Positions 1 to 6,850 of a stretch of DNA of 7,964 bases are shown in pieces. This stretch comes from Bacteroidales bacterium. Lineage in GTDB: Bacteria; Bacteroidota; Bacteroidia; Bacteroidales; NBLH01. The notes under the pieces were generated by a model. It worked only from the letters and a program-made list of their open reading frames with translations. It searched no databases and was not told where the DNA came from. A program made the translations under genes and the position numbers. Where the stretch lies: contig JARGGF010000160.1 of the NCBI GenBank assembly GCA_029210905.1, forward strand, positions 1-7,964, in the 5' to 3' direction. Position 1 is the first letter of the stretch; every line of letters starts with the position of its first letter.

Positions 1-728
1 CTTGAAATTACTGACCCCGGATTTTCCGAAATCAGATTAAAAATAATAGCCAGGTTTCTTTGAATTTCTTCAGAGTGACTCAGCATTTTTTGTTCATCCT
101 CAAGCCTTTCCTGTTCGTCAATAACCAATTTTGCTTTTTCAAGTTCATCAAATTGAAACTGAAAATACTCAAAATCATCTTTTGAACGCCCGGCATCAGC
201 TCTAAGCACTTCCAGTTGTTTTTTAACAGATATAAAATCCTGATATACAAGTTTGTATTGCTTTTTTACCTCAGAATTTCCTGCAAATGTATCAATTACA
301 TTAAGTTGAAAAACTGATTCGTTTAAATCAAGGTTTTGATGCTGTGAGTGAACATCTACCAATTTTGTGCTTAACTCTTGCAGTGCAGATAGATTCACAG
401 GTGTGTCATTGATAAAAGCCCTGGATTTGCCTGCAGGGTTAATTTCACGTCTTAAAATTACTTCCTCTTCATAGTCAATTTCATTTTGCTTAAAAAAATC
501 TTTCAGACCATATCCTGCAATTGAGAAACCACCCTCAATCACACATTTTAAGTCCTTGTTTTTAAGCGCACTAATATCCGCCCTTTGTCCAAGAATTAAG
601 GATAATGCACCTAGCAGAATGGATTTTCCTGCCCCGGTTTCACCTGTGATAATTGATAAACCTTCGGTAAATGATATTTCTACCGAATCAATTAGTGCGT
701 AATTTTTTACTGATAAGTAATTTAACAC
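1..728 (-). CDS. recN: DNA repair protein RecN, N-terminal part (runs off the left edge)
   Basis: RecN is a cytoplasmic SMC-like ATPase acting early in double-strand break repair. About 242 codons are present and the frame is open to base 1; the family is usually about 550 residues, so less than half is visible. Seen: the N-terminal pattern NYALID, the Walker A loop GETGAGKS at residues 29-36, LGQRAD just after it, the RecN-typical GKSRAFIND (100-108), VDVHSQHQNLDL (124-135, Q-loop region), then the start of the coiled coil with FDELEKAKL near 193. The start is a GTG at 728-726, chosen because the family begins with a hydrophobic residue just before the first beta strand and no in-frame ATG lies upstream near it. 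There is no Shine-Dalgarno, as is common in Bacteroidota. The gene diverges from the chemoreceptor gene. The Walker B and signature motifs lie outside the window. Confidence 0.95.
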   Translation of the reverse strand, partial: MLNYLSVKNYALIDSVEISFTEGLSIITGETGAGKSILLGALSLILGQRADISALKNKDLKCVIEGGFSIAGYGLKDFFKQNEIDYEEEVILRREINPAGKSRAFINDTPVNLSALQELSTKLVDVHSQHQNLDLNESVFQLNVIDTFAGNSEVKKQYKLVYQDFISVKKQLEVLRADAGRSKDDFEYFQFQFDELEKAKLVIDEQERLEDEQKMLSHSEEIQRNLAIIFNLISENPGSVIS

Positions 729-766
729 TTTACAAAATATTTTTAGTTCTTTGTAATAATGGTACC

Positions 767-794
767 AAAGTAATTTGACCAAAACATTAGCAAA
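767..794 (-). promoter_or_regulatory. Candidate recN promoter (weak)
   Basis: On the minus strand TTACTTTG (774-767) matches the Bacteroidetes -7 consensus TAnnTTTG in all but one fixed position. A TTTG (794-791) lies upstream, but with a spacer of 16 rather than about 19 bases. A transcript would start near 760 and leave a leader of about 30 bases before the GTG. This is pattern matching only, and AT-rich DNA gives chance hits. Confidence 0.25.
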
Positions 795-800
795 ACTTGA

Positions 801-827
801 TTTACCAAAGTATAATTAATTGGTAAA
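801..827. promoter_or_regulatory. Perfect 8-bp inverted repeat in the recN/chemoreceptor divergent region (possible operator)
   Basis: TTTACCAA (801-808) and TTGGTAAA (820-827) are perfect inverted copies around an 11-base spacer that contains TATAAT. The decamer TACCAAAGTA that starts in the left arm (803-812) also occurs at 763-772, 40 bases away, about four helical turns. Two similarly spaced half-sites between divergent genes are what a dimeric repressor or activator would use, but no regulator gene is next to it, so its function is inferred. Confidence 0.4.
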
Positions 828-898
828 ATTAATAAATCTATTTTACTATTTGCTTAATAATTTCGATGCAAAATCTTAATTAAAATCTTTTCGTTTTG

Positions 899-906
899 TA
901 TCTTTA
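899..906 (+). promoter_or_regulatory. Candidate -7 element for the chemoreceptor gene (weak)
   Basis: TATCTTTA matches TAnnTTTG except at the last base and lies 28 bases before the ATG at 935. I see no convincing TTTG about 19 bases further upstream, so this remains weak. Confidence 0.25.
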
Positions 907-934
907 TGTAAATTTTTAACAAAAATTCAAAGAG

Positions 935-2053
935 ATGTCTGATTTCCTTATATTTTCCTTATTGCTATGGCTTTTTGCCGCTCCGGTTTTAATATTTACT
1001 TTAAGACTAATTTTTAAAAAATCACTAGTTTTTACTTTTGGACTGATTTGGCTTCTGTGCCAAAGTGTTTTAGTGCACCTGGCTTATGGTGTAGGTTCTT
1101 TAGGAGGGATAATGGATTTTCTATGGGCTTTCCCTGCTGGTATGCTTCTGGTTGTTTTTGGATTTTATTATATTAACAAGTATATTAGAAAATCACTAAC
1201 TATGGTTGAAGATAGTATTACTGATATTTCTGGGGGAAATCTTAATATCAAAATAGACGATGAGATTTTGAGACGAGATGACGAAGTAGGCAGGATATCA
1301 AATGCGACACTATCACTAAGTAAAAAATTTAGTGAGGTTGTCATGAAAATTCTTGATTATAGTGAACATTTGGAGCGATCAAGTAATGAACTTAGTAATA
1401 ATTCGGAGCAGCTTTCGCAAGGTGCAAGTGAGCAAGCCTCTTCATTTGAAGAAGTTTCATCCACCATGGAACAAATAGCAGCAAATATTGAACAAAATCT
1501 GGACAATTCGAAAAAAACTGAAAAAATATCTCTTGCGGCCAGCTCTAATATTAAAGATGTTAGTAAGGCAACTACCGACAGTCTCGATTTTATTAAGAAG
1601 ATTTCAGACAAAATTTCTATTATTAATGATATAGCTTTTCAAACCAATATTTTGGCCTTGAATGCTGCTGTTGAAGCCGCCAGAGCAGGCGAACAGGGCA
1701 AAGGTTTTGCAGTGGTAGCAAGTGAAGTTCGAAAGCTGGCAGAGAGAAGCAAACAGGCTGCAGATGAGATAATTGCACTTTCATCAACCAGTGTAAATGT
1801 CACTAAAGGGGTGGAGGATTTAATGGCAACCATGCTTCCGAATATTGAGCAGACTTCCAGCCTGGTACAGGATATTACCGCCTCGAGTATTGAACAGAAC
1901 AATGGTGCTTCGCAGGTAAATGACACCATCCAACGGTTAAATTCTGTAACACAGCAATTTGCTGCTTCATCAGAAGAGATTGCCGGAAATGCCATTCAGT
2001 TTGCTGAACAGGCTTCAGAACTTAAACAATTGATTAGGTTTTTTAAAATCTAA
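935..2053 (+). CDS. Methyl-accepting chemotaxis protein, three membrane helices, no periplasmic sensor domain
   Basis: A chemoreceptor-like signalling protein expected to sit in the inner membrane and control a CheA-type kinase through CheW. Of its 372 residues, three hydrophobic helices (about 4-26, 31-51, 62-82) are joined by very short loops; the positive-inside rule puts the N terminus outside and the rest in the cytoplasm. A HAMP-like linker follows (about 83-133, with DEVG at 116-119). The rest is the long antiparallel coiled-coil signalling domain, with the canonical hairpin tip around residues 233-275 (NILALNAAVEAARAGEQGKG, then FAVVASEVRKLAERS). Glutamate/glutamine-rich adaptation-like stretches lie at 163-185 and 340-352. 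There is no C-terminal pentapeptide for CheR/CheB docking and no periplasmic ligand domain, so any stimulus is probably sensed in the membrane or by a partner. No che gene is in the window. The stop overlaps the converging porD stop. Confidence 0.93.
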   Translation: MSDFLIFSLLLWLFAAPVLIFTLRLIFKKSLVFTFGLIWLLCQSVLVHLAYGVGSLGGIMDFLWAFPAGMLLVVFGFYYINKYIRKSLTMVEDSITDISGGNLNIKIDDEILRRDDEVGRISNATLSLSKKFSEVVMKILDYSEHLERSSNELSNNSEQLSQGASEQASSFEEVSSTMEQIAANIEQNLDNSKKTEKISLAASSNIKDVSKATTDSLDFIKKISDKISIINDIAFQTNILALNAAVEAARAGEQGKGFAVVASEVRKLAERSKQAADEIIALSSTSVNVTKGVEDLMATMLPNIEQTSSLVQDITASSIEQNNGASQVNDTIQRLNSVTQQFAASSEEIAGNAIQFAEQASELKQLIRFFKI

Positions 2054-2964
2054 TCGGTTTTTATTAGTTTTTCATATTCTGAAAGGTGGGCAGGGTCAAT
2101 TTCTTTCAGAATATTGTATACATTGGTCTTTTCTATTGCAGGTGCTTCTGAGAAGATATTTACTAATTCTGTATGTTTTGCATCAAAAAATACTTTGATA
2201 ATGAACAGATTGGTGTTTTGACGATAGACGCGCTGTACAAATTTCAAACTTTCAGCAACTTCGTTTCTACCTGCTTCGAGGCGATCAGACATTAAATCAA
2301 GTCCAAGCCTGTGATAACGATAGCTTGCCCTTCGCATAGCTCCATATTTGCTGTTTAGAAGATTTTCAATGAGAAAATACCGGTTGTCCTGTTTTCTTGC
2401 CTCAAAAGCCTTCCATCCTTTGTCATTAGAGCTTTGGGCATTATTTAAAATGCGTTGTGCTTTCTGGAAAAATTCTGTACCGCCTTCCATTGAAAAAGAA
2501 TCGTAATCCAAACCAATAATTATATAGGCGTAAAATGCAAGTACCGAAGTTAAATTTGATACGTGTCTGCTTTCATTAAATTCAAGGCTCTGATTTTCAT
2601 AATATTCAAATTCAAAAAGGTTGTCTTCTTCTTTATAATTAAGCATTGGGGTCTGCAGCGAAGTTCCATAAATTGGTCTGTTTGAAAGTACCTGCAAAGT
2701 TGCCGTATAACGATTGCCACTTACCCCGGATATTTTAATCAGAATGGAGCATTCTATCCGTTCATTATTTTCAAAACGGTGATTTGTCCAGTTTTTATTG
2801 TTCATAAATTCAAAAAGGGAGCGTTGCATATTCTGAAAAAGCTGCTGTGATGTAGTTTGAACTTGTGGTTGCTGTATTTGAATATTGCAGTTAAGCTCTT
2901 GTGCTACTGAGTTATAGCTGAAAAGAATAATATAAATTGTAAGGCTTAATTTGGATGATGACAT
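2050..2964 (-). CDS. porD: DUF4835 / PorD-like exported protein
   Basis: A member of the Bacteroidota-specific DUF4835 family, which is annotated as the type IX secretion protein PorD; I give that link from memory of the family, and the molecular role is not established. Seen: a short signal peptide (a hydrophobic run ending SVAQ, cleavage just before ELNC), then the family's early pattern with NKNWTNHRF, CSILIKISG, and a helical C-terminal half (ENLLNSKYGAMRRASYRYHR). It is predicted to be exported to the periplasm and shows no type IX C-terminal sorting domain. I chose the ATG at 2964-2962 (304 residues); a TTG two codons upstream (2970) would add only two residues. It starts 11 bases after the coaBC stop, so the two are very likely co-transcribed. 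In many Bacteroidota recN follows directly; here an opposite-strand chemoreceptor lies between them. Confidence 0.85.
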   Translation of the reverse strand: MSSSKLSLTIYIILFSYNSVAQELNCNIQIQQPQVQTTSQQLFQNMQRSLFEFMNNKNWTNHRFENNERIECSILIKISGVSGNRYTATLQVLSNRPIYGTSLQTPMLNYKEEDNLFEFEYYENQSLEFNESRHVSNLTSVLAFYAYIIIGLDYDSFSMEGGTEFFQKAQRILNNAQSSNDKGWKAFEARKQDNRYFLIENLLNSKYGAMRRASYRYHRLGLDLMSDRLEAGRNEVAESLKFVQRVYRQNTNLFIIKVFFDAKHTELVNIFSEAPAIEKTNVYNILKEIDPAHLSEYEKLIKTD

Positions 2965-2975
2965 TTTCAATATTT

Positions 2976-4175
2976 TTAATCGTTGTCGAGTAATTTTTTT
3001 AATTCGTTCACTATATCTTTTGCAATTTCTTTTTTAGACTTTAACTCAAATTTTGAGATATTATTATTTGAATCAATAAAAGTAACCTTATTTGTATCAT
3101 GATTAAATCCTGCACCTTCATCTTTTAATGAATTTAATACGATGCAATCAAGATTTTTTTTCTTTAACTTATTAAAGGCGTTTTGCAGTTCATTATCAGT
3201 TTCAAGTGCAAAGCCAACCAAAACCTGATCCTTTGTTTTCATTTCACCAAGTTTTTTAGCAATGTCCCTGGTAGGTTTTAAATCAATGTGCATGTTTTCT
3301 TTTTCGCGCTTTACTTTTTTATCAAACTTAATGGATGGTGTAAAATCGGCAACAGCAGCATTCATAATTGCCATATTGCACATATTAAAGTTTTTAATGC
3401 AAGCATTATACATCTGCTCGGCAGTAATAACATTTACTAATTCAACACCTTCAGGGGCCTGTATGTTTACAGGGCCACTTATAAGTAAAACGTCTGCGCC
3501 GCGTTGTTTAAATTCCTCTGCAAGTGCATAGCCCATTTTGCCAGAGGAATAGTTGCCGATAAATCTTACTGGATCAATGGCCTCGTATGTTGGCCCGGCT
3601 GTGATCATTACTTTTTTGCCTGCAAAAGTTTGTTTAGGGGCAAAATAATCATCAATTTGTTTGAAAATTTCTTCTGGTTCAGCCATTCTACCTTTTCCAA
3701 CCAGACCACTGGCTAATTCACCGCTTGAAGCATCAATGCAATGGTTGCCTCTCTCATTCAGCACCCTAATATTTTGTTGTGTAGCAGGATGTTTAAACAT
3801 GTCTAAATCCATAGTTGGAGCAAAAAATACAGGGCATTTTGCTGATAAATAAGTAGTTAATAATAGATTGTCGGCAATTCCATGTGTCATTTTTGCCAGG
3901 GTATTTGCTGTTGCAGGGGCAACAATCATAACATCAGCCCATAGGCCAATATCAACATGGCTGTTCCAATCACCATTTTCCGGGTTAAAAAAATCAACTA
4001 AAATAGGATTTTTAGAAAGTGTTGCGAGGGTTAAAGGAGTAATAAATTCCCTTGCCATTGGGGTCATAACAATTTTTACCTCAGCCCCGGCTGTTACAAA
4101 CAATCGGGTAAGGTGTGCAATTTTATAGGCAGCAATTCCTGCTGAAACACCTATTAAAACATGTTTGTTTTTCAT
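2976..4175 (-). CDS. coaBC: Bifunctional phosphopantothenoylcysteine decarboxylase / phosphopantothenate-cysteine ligase
   Basis: Catalyses two cytoplasmic steps of coenzyme A synthesis: joining 4'-phosphopantothenate to cysteine using CTP (CoaB), then FMN-dependent decarboxylation to 4'-phosphopantetheine (CoaC). The 399 residues match the usual full length. CoaC (about 1-180): GVSAGIAAYK (9-18) for flavin binding, active-site histidine 73 in SHVDIGLWAD, APATANT (86-92), and the substrate loop APTMDLDM (119-126). CoaB (about 185-399): ITAGPTYEAIDPVRFIGN (191-208) with SSGKMG, AAVADF (273-278), and the basic KKVKREK stretch (286-292) carrying the ligase lysine. Where E. coli has the redox cysteine 158 (ACG), this protein reads ASG (155-157) within ASGLVGKGRM; I believe that is usual in Bacteroidota. 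The ATG at 4175 starts directly on the first beta strand. It is first in an operon with porD, behind its own promoter. Confidence 0.97.
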   Translation of the reverse strand: MKNKHVLIGVSAGIAAYKIAHLTRLFVTAGAEVKIVMTPMAREFITPLTLATLSKNPILVDFFNPENGDWNSHVDIGLWADVMIVAPATANTLAKMTHGIADNLLLTTYLSAKCPVFFAPTMDLDMFKHPATQQNIRVLNERGNHCIDASSGELASGLVGKGRMAEPEEIFKQIDDYFAPKQTFAGKKVMITAGPTYEAIDPVRFIGNYSSGKMGYALAEEFKQRGADVLLISGPVNIQAPEGVELVNVITAEQMYNACIKNFNMCNMAIMNAAVADFTPSIKFDKKVKREKENMHIDLKPTRDIAKKLGEMKTKDQVLVGFALETDNELQNAFNKLKKKNLDCIVLNSLKDEGAGFNHDTNKVTFIDSNNNISKFELKSKKEIAKDIVNELKKLLDND

Positions 4176-4206
4176 TTGATCTGATTTCAGTTTGATGCTT
4201 AAAATC

Positions 4207-4237
4207 CAAAAGTAGGTGTTTTTTGTTTGATGTCAAA
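4207..4237 (-). promoter_or_regulatory. Bacteroidetes-type promoter of coaBC-porD
   Basis: On the minus strand TTTG (4237-4234) is followed by a 19-base spacer and TACTTTTG (4214-4207), a full match to the TTTG / TAnnTTTG consensus of the Bacteroidetes primary sigma factor at its preferred spacing. Transcription would begin near 4201, giving a leader of about 26 bases before the coaBC ATG. It separates coaBC from the repeat-protein gene upstream. Confidence 0.6.
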
Positions 4238-4307
4238 TGTATTCCAGAAAAATGCTGCCAAAGCAATTCATCTATTTTTAGACATAATTATGGAATTGAG
4301 CTATTAA

Positions 4308-4907
4308 CTAATTAACATATCCCAAATCGTTAAAATAAATCATACTTCCCTTTTTAAAATGGCGTGGTTGGTTTTTTATGGTATAGAAAGTTTGATTTGC
4401 ACTTAATACAGCGGATTGAATGTATCCGGATTCATAAAAAACCACTTTTTTATTTTTTTCGCAAAAAACTGCTGCATTTCTTGAATTATAGAATGTCTGG
4501 CCAGTTGACAATATCGCCGATTCAAGTTTTCCCGAATCAAAGAAGCTTACCTGGGCACTATCCAGGCAATAAACTGCCGCATTTTTTCCATTGTAAAAAG
4601 TTTGATTAGCAGAGAGGGTCGCAATAACTACATCACCACGACTGTTGAAAAGTACAGGAAAATCATTTAAACAATAAACCGCCGCATTTTTTCCGTTATA
4701 AAAAGTCTGATTTTCACTCAAAGTAGCCGATAATACCTTCCCCTTGGAGTCTGAGCTCACTACAGTTTCTGCCTTGCACATAACCACTGCATTTTTAGCA
4801 TTTTGCAGTTGGGTATTTGATTTAAGTATGGTCTGTGCATTCACATTTGTATGCAAAATGCTAAAAACAAGTGTAATGATATGAATGCCAACAAATGGTC
4901 TTTGCAT
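4308..4907 (-). CDS. Exported protein of tandem 35-residue repeats, one cysteine in each of the first four units
   Basis: I do not recognise a named family. The 199 residues start with a signal peptide (hydrophobic run to about 24, ending NVNAQ), so the protein should be exported; there is no lipobox cysteine. The rest is repeats with a period of exactly 35 residues: an eroded first unit (about 28-60), then units at 61, 96, 131 and 166. The unit begins A-x-L-S-x-N-Q-T-F-Y-N, continues K-N-A-A-V-x-C, and ends V-x-F-x-x-x-G-x-V, an alternating hydrophobic pattern suggesting a beta-rich solenoid. Cysteines lie at 44, 79, 114 and 149, all 35 apart; the last unit lacks one. The G-x-V / A-x-L-S pattern recalls MORN-like or 'GTL' repeats of secreted proteins, but I cannot assign it. 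It is on the same strand as coaBC, separated by 132 bases and the coaBC promoter. The start is the ATG at 4907. Confidence 0.8.
   Translation of the reverse strand: MQRPFVGIHIITLVFSILHTNVNAQTILKSNTQLQNAKNAVVMCKAETVVSSDSKGKVLSATLSENQTFYNGKNAAVYCLNDFPVLFNSRGDVVIATLSANQTFYNGKNAAVYCLDSAQVSFFDSGKLESAILSTGQTFYNSRNAAVFCEKNKKVVFYESGYIQSAVLSANQTFYTIKNQPRHFKKGSMIYFNDLGYVN
4311..4727 (-). repeat. Four in-frame 105-base tandem repeats within the exported-protein gene
   Basis: The units run 4727-4623, 4622-4518, 4517-4413 and 4412-4311 (the last one codon short). The first 20 residues of the first two units differ at one position, yet 10 of the 19 identical residues use different codons. The duplication is therefore not recent, and the protein sequence of the unit appears to be conserved by selection. 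Confidence 0.85.
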
Positions 4908-5075
4908 AATTCCAGGTATATAGACTAAAAATTTCTCACTAAATTATAAATACTTAAGCACTTTTCAAAAAATTGTGGATTATAGATAAACAAATTGCCT
5001 GGCTGATAAAATAAATTTAAATTTGTTAATAATATTACTTTTTTATTAGATTTAGAAGGCAAAAGAAAATTCAAC

Positions 5076-5296
5076 TTAACCCGAATTATTGTTTTCGCGA
5101 GGGCTAAAGCCGTTCATGGGTTTTTCTACCCATGAACCACGAAATGCTCAGCGGAGCTAATCTAAATGTGGGAAACCCCGATTTAGGGAAGCTTAATTTT
5201 GGGCTACCAAAATCTAGCTGAACTTAATCGCAATCGAAGATTGGAAAAATTCATTGAACGGCGAAAGCCCTCACTGAAGGTAATTTTTAGGGTTAA
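5076..5296. repeat. Nested palindromic element, possibly a REP-like or non-autonomous mobile repeat, in a 415-base gene-free gap
   Basis: The gap 4908-5322 has no gene; its left 170 bases are plain AT-rich DNA with no clear motif. The rest is highly structured. The ends are diverged inverted copies: GAGGGCTAAAGCCGTTCA (5099-5116) against TGAACGGCGAAAGCCCTC (5255-5272), 15 of 18 positions pairing, with pairing continuing inward (TG..TTTTTC). An outer pair TTAACCC (5076-5082) / GGGTTAA (5290-5296) has the same centre within one base. Each end also folds alone (GGCT-AA-AGCC; GGC-GAAA-GCC). Inside are stems at 5112-5137, 5162-5186, 5196-5213 and 5231-5243. Nested stems of this kind with GGGCTnAAGCC-like feet resemble repeats that go with IS200/IS605-type (RAYT) transposases, but no transposase is present. 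It ends 38 bases before the aldehyde dehydrogenase ATG, so a leader-RNA role is the alternative. Confidence 0.6.
5112..5137 (+). other. Perfect 10-bp hairpin inside the palindromic element
   Basis: GTTCATGGGT (5112-5121) and ACCCATGAAC (5128-5137) pair perfectly around the loop TTTTCT. No T-run follows the stem, so it is not an intrinsic terminator. Its left arm overlaps the bases that could instead pair with TGAACGGC at 5255-5262. Confidence 0.7.
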
Positions 5297-5334
5297 TTTA
5301 TCCGAGTGAAAATAATAATTGATTGTTACTAATT

Positions 5335-6753
5335 ATGAAAACATATAAGATTTATTTAGCAGGTGAGTTTGTTGAAACAACAGAAACTCTGGAAGTTTGT
5401 AATCCTTATTCAAAAGAAATTTTTGCACAGACATATCTTGCAGGTGAAGAAATTATTAACAAGGCTATTCTTGCAGGTTTAGAGGCTGAAAAAGAAATGA
5501 AGCAGCTAAATTCCTTGCAAAAGTATGAAATATTAATGCAGATTTCTAATGATATCTTAGGGGATAAAAAAAGATTGGCGGCGGTGCTTAGTAAAGAATC
5601 CGGAAAGCCGATGCGTTATGCTCTGGGTGAAATTGCAAGAGCTGCACAAACATTTTTAGTGGCAGCCGAAGAATCAAAAAGGTTGCCAAAAGAATATTTG
5701 TCTTTAGACTGGACAGCTGCCGGACAAGGGAAAGAGGGCTTAGTAAAGTATTTTCCAATAGGTTTAATTGCAGGAATAGCCCCCTTTAACTTTCCGTTAA
5801 ACCTTGCGGTACACAAAATTGCCCCAGCTATTGCAGCTGGCAACCCAATTATCTTAAAACCAGCTCGTTCTACTCCTTTGTCTGTATTGGAATTGGCTAA
5901 AATTATTGATAAAACGGATCTGCCTAAAGGGGCCATTTCAATTCTTCCTACAGACAGGGTTGCCGGTAATATTCTTATTACGGATAATCGGATAAAAATG
6001 TTAACTTTTACGGGCTCTCCAGAGGTTGGTTGGGAGATGAAAAAAAATGCAGGTAAAAAGAAAATTACTCTTGAACTTGGCGGTAATGCCGGAGTTATTA
6101 TAACTGAAACTGCAAATTTTGAAAATGCCCTGGCTAAAACATTAATTGGTAGTTTTGCATACTCTGGTCAGGTTTGTATTCATGTGCAAAGAATATTTGT
6201 GCAACATTCTGTATTTGAGAACTTTGTTGAGAATTTTATTGCAAAGGTAAAACAACTAAAAGTAGGAGATCCTCTTGAATCTTCAACTGATATTTCAGTA
6301 ATGATTGACGAAGATAATGCTTCCAGAGTTGAAAGCTGGGTAAATGAGGCCAAGGCCGGAGGTGCAAAAGTTTTGTGTGGTGGAAATCGGAAGGATGGAT
6401 TTTATGAACCAACGGTACTTACAAATACAAAATCAGAAATGAAAGTTTGCTCACTTGAAATATTTGGACCTGTTGTTACACTTGAGCCTTTTTCTGATTT
6501 TAATAAAGCCATTGATGAAATTAATCATTCTGTATATGGCTTACAAGCGGGTGTTTTTACAAACAAAATTAGCGAGATGGATTATGCTTTTGATAATCTT
6601 GAAGTTGGTGGGGTAGTAATTAATGATGTTCCAACATTCAGGGTAGATCATATGCCTTATGGTGGGGTCAAAAATTCAGGATTTGGCAGAGAAGGGCTAA
6701 AATATGCAATACATGAAATGATGGAACCCCGATTGTTGGTTAAATCTGTTTGA
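5335..6753 (+). CDS. NAD(P)+-dependent aldehyde dehydrogenase (lactaldehyde / phosphonoacetaldehyde dehydrogenase-like)
   Basis: Oxidises an aldehyde to a carboxylate in the cytoplasm; the substrate cannot be told from sequence. The 472 residues are normal for the superfamily. Seen: the cofactor and active-site block APFNFPLN (149-156, oxyanion asparagine 152), LKPARSTP (174-181, cofactor-binding lysine 175), FTGSPEVG (225-232), general-base glutamate 247 in LELGGN, nucleophilic cysteine 281 in SGQVCIHVQR, EIFGPV (375-380), and the C-terminal DHMPYGGVKNSGFGREG (438-454). SGQVC-x-x-VQR with DVPTFRVDHMPYGG is what I associate with lactaldehyde- and phosphonoacetaldehyde-dehydrogenase-like enzymes, but substrate confidence is low. 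I chose the ATG at 5335; a TTG four codons earlier (5323) is less likely because the family begins near YKIYLAGEF. The gene lies just downstream of the palindromic element, and a TerB/J-domain gene follows 109 bases later. Confidence 0.95.
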   Translation: MKTYKIYLAGEFVETTETLEVCNPYSKEIFAQTYLAGEEIINKAILAGLEAEKEMKQLNSLQKYEILMQISNDILGDKKRLAAVLSKESGKPMRYALGEIARAAQTFLVAAEESKRLPKEYLSLDWTAAGQGKEGLVKYFPIGLIAGIAPFNFPLNLAVHKIAPAIAAGNPIILKPARSTPLSVLELAKIIDKTDLPKGAISILPTDRVAGNILITDNRIKMLTFTGSPEVGWEMKKNAGKKKITLELGGNAGVIITETANFENALAKTLIGSFAYSGQVCIHVQRIFVQHSVFENFVENFIAKVKQLKVGDPLESSTDISVMIDEDNASRVESWVNEAKAGGAKVLCGGNRKDGFYEPTVLTNTKSEMKVCSLEIFGPVVTLEPFSDFNKAIDEINHSVYGLQAGVFTNKISEMDYAFDNLEVGGVVINDVPTFRVDHMPYGGVKNSGFGREGLKYAIHEMMEPRLLVKSV

Positions 6754-6850
6754 ATAAATGTGAAATTAAGAATAAAATGGAGAAAAGAAAACCCCTTTAA
6801 ATTTATTAAATGATGCAAATAACAACAACTAATTGACAACTTTTTACAAC

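Noticed and set aside
1357..1995. Two minus-strand ORFs of 84 and 118 codons opposite the chemoreceptor
   Set aside because: They are antisense shadows of the strongly conserved signalling domain and resemble no protein family.
3262..4128. Several plus-strand ORFs of 63-89 codons opposite coaBC
   Set aside because: They mirror coaBC codons and have no conserved motifs; coaBC is intact across the whole stretch.
4311..4727. Regular 105-base repeats considered as a CRISPR array or satellite
   Set aside because: The units are contiguous, in frame, and conserved at protein rather than DNA level; there are no unique spacers between short identical repeats.
5112..5137. Hairpin considered as an intrinsic terminator of a gene on either strand
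   Set aside because: No T-run follows the stem on the plus strand, and the nearest upstream plus-strand gene is thousands of bases away. On the minus strand the stem lies upstream of the 4907 gene start.
5616..5936. Minus-strand 106-codon ORF inside the aldehyde dehydrogenase
   Set aside because: It is a shadow of the conserved cofactor-binding region on the coding strand.
6798..6805. TAAATTTA as a -7 promoter element for the TerB/J-domain gene
   Set aside because: It is one mismatch from consensus, but no TTTG lies at the expected upstream distance, and such matches are common in AT-rich DNA.
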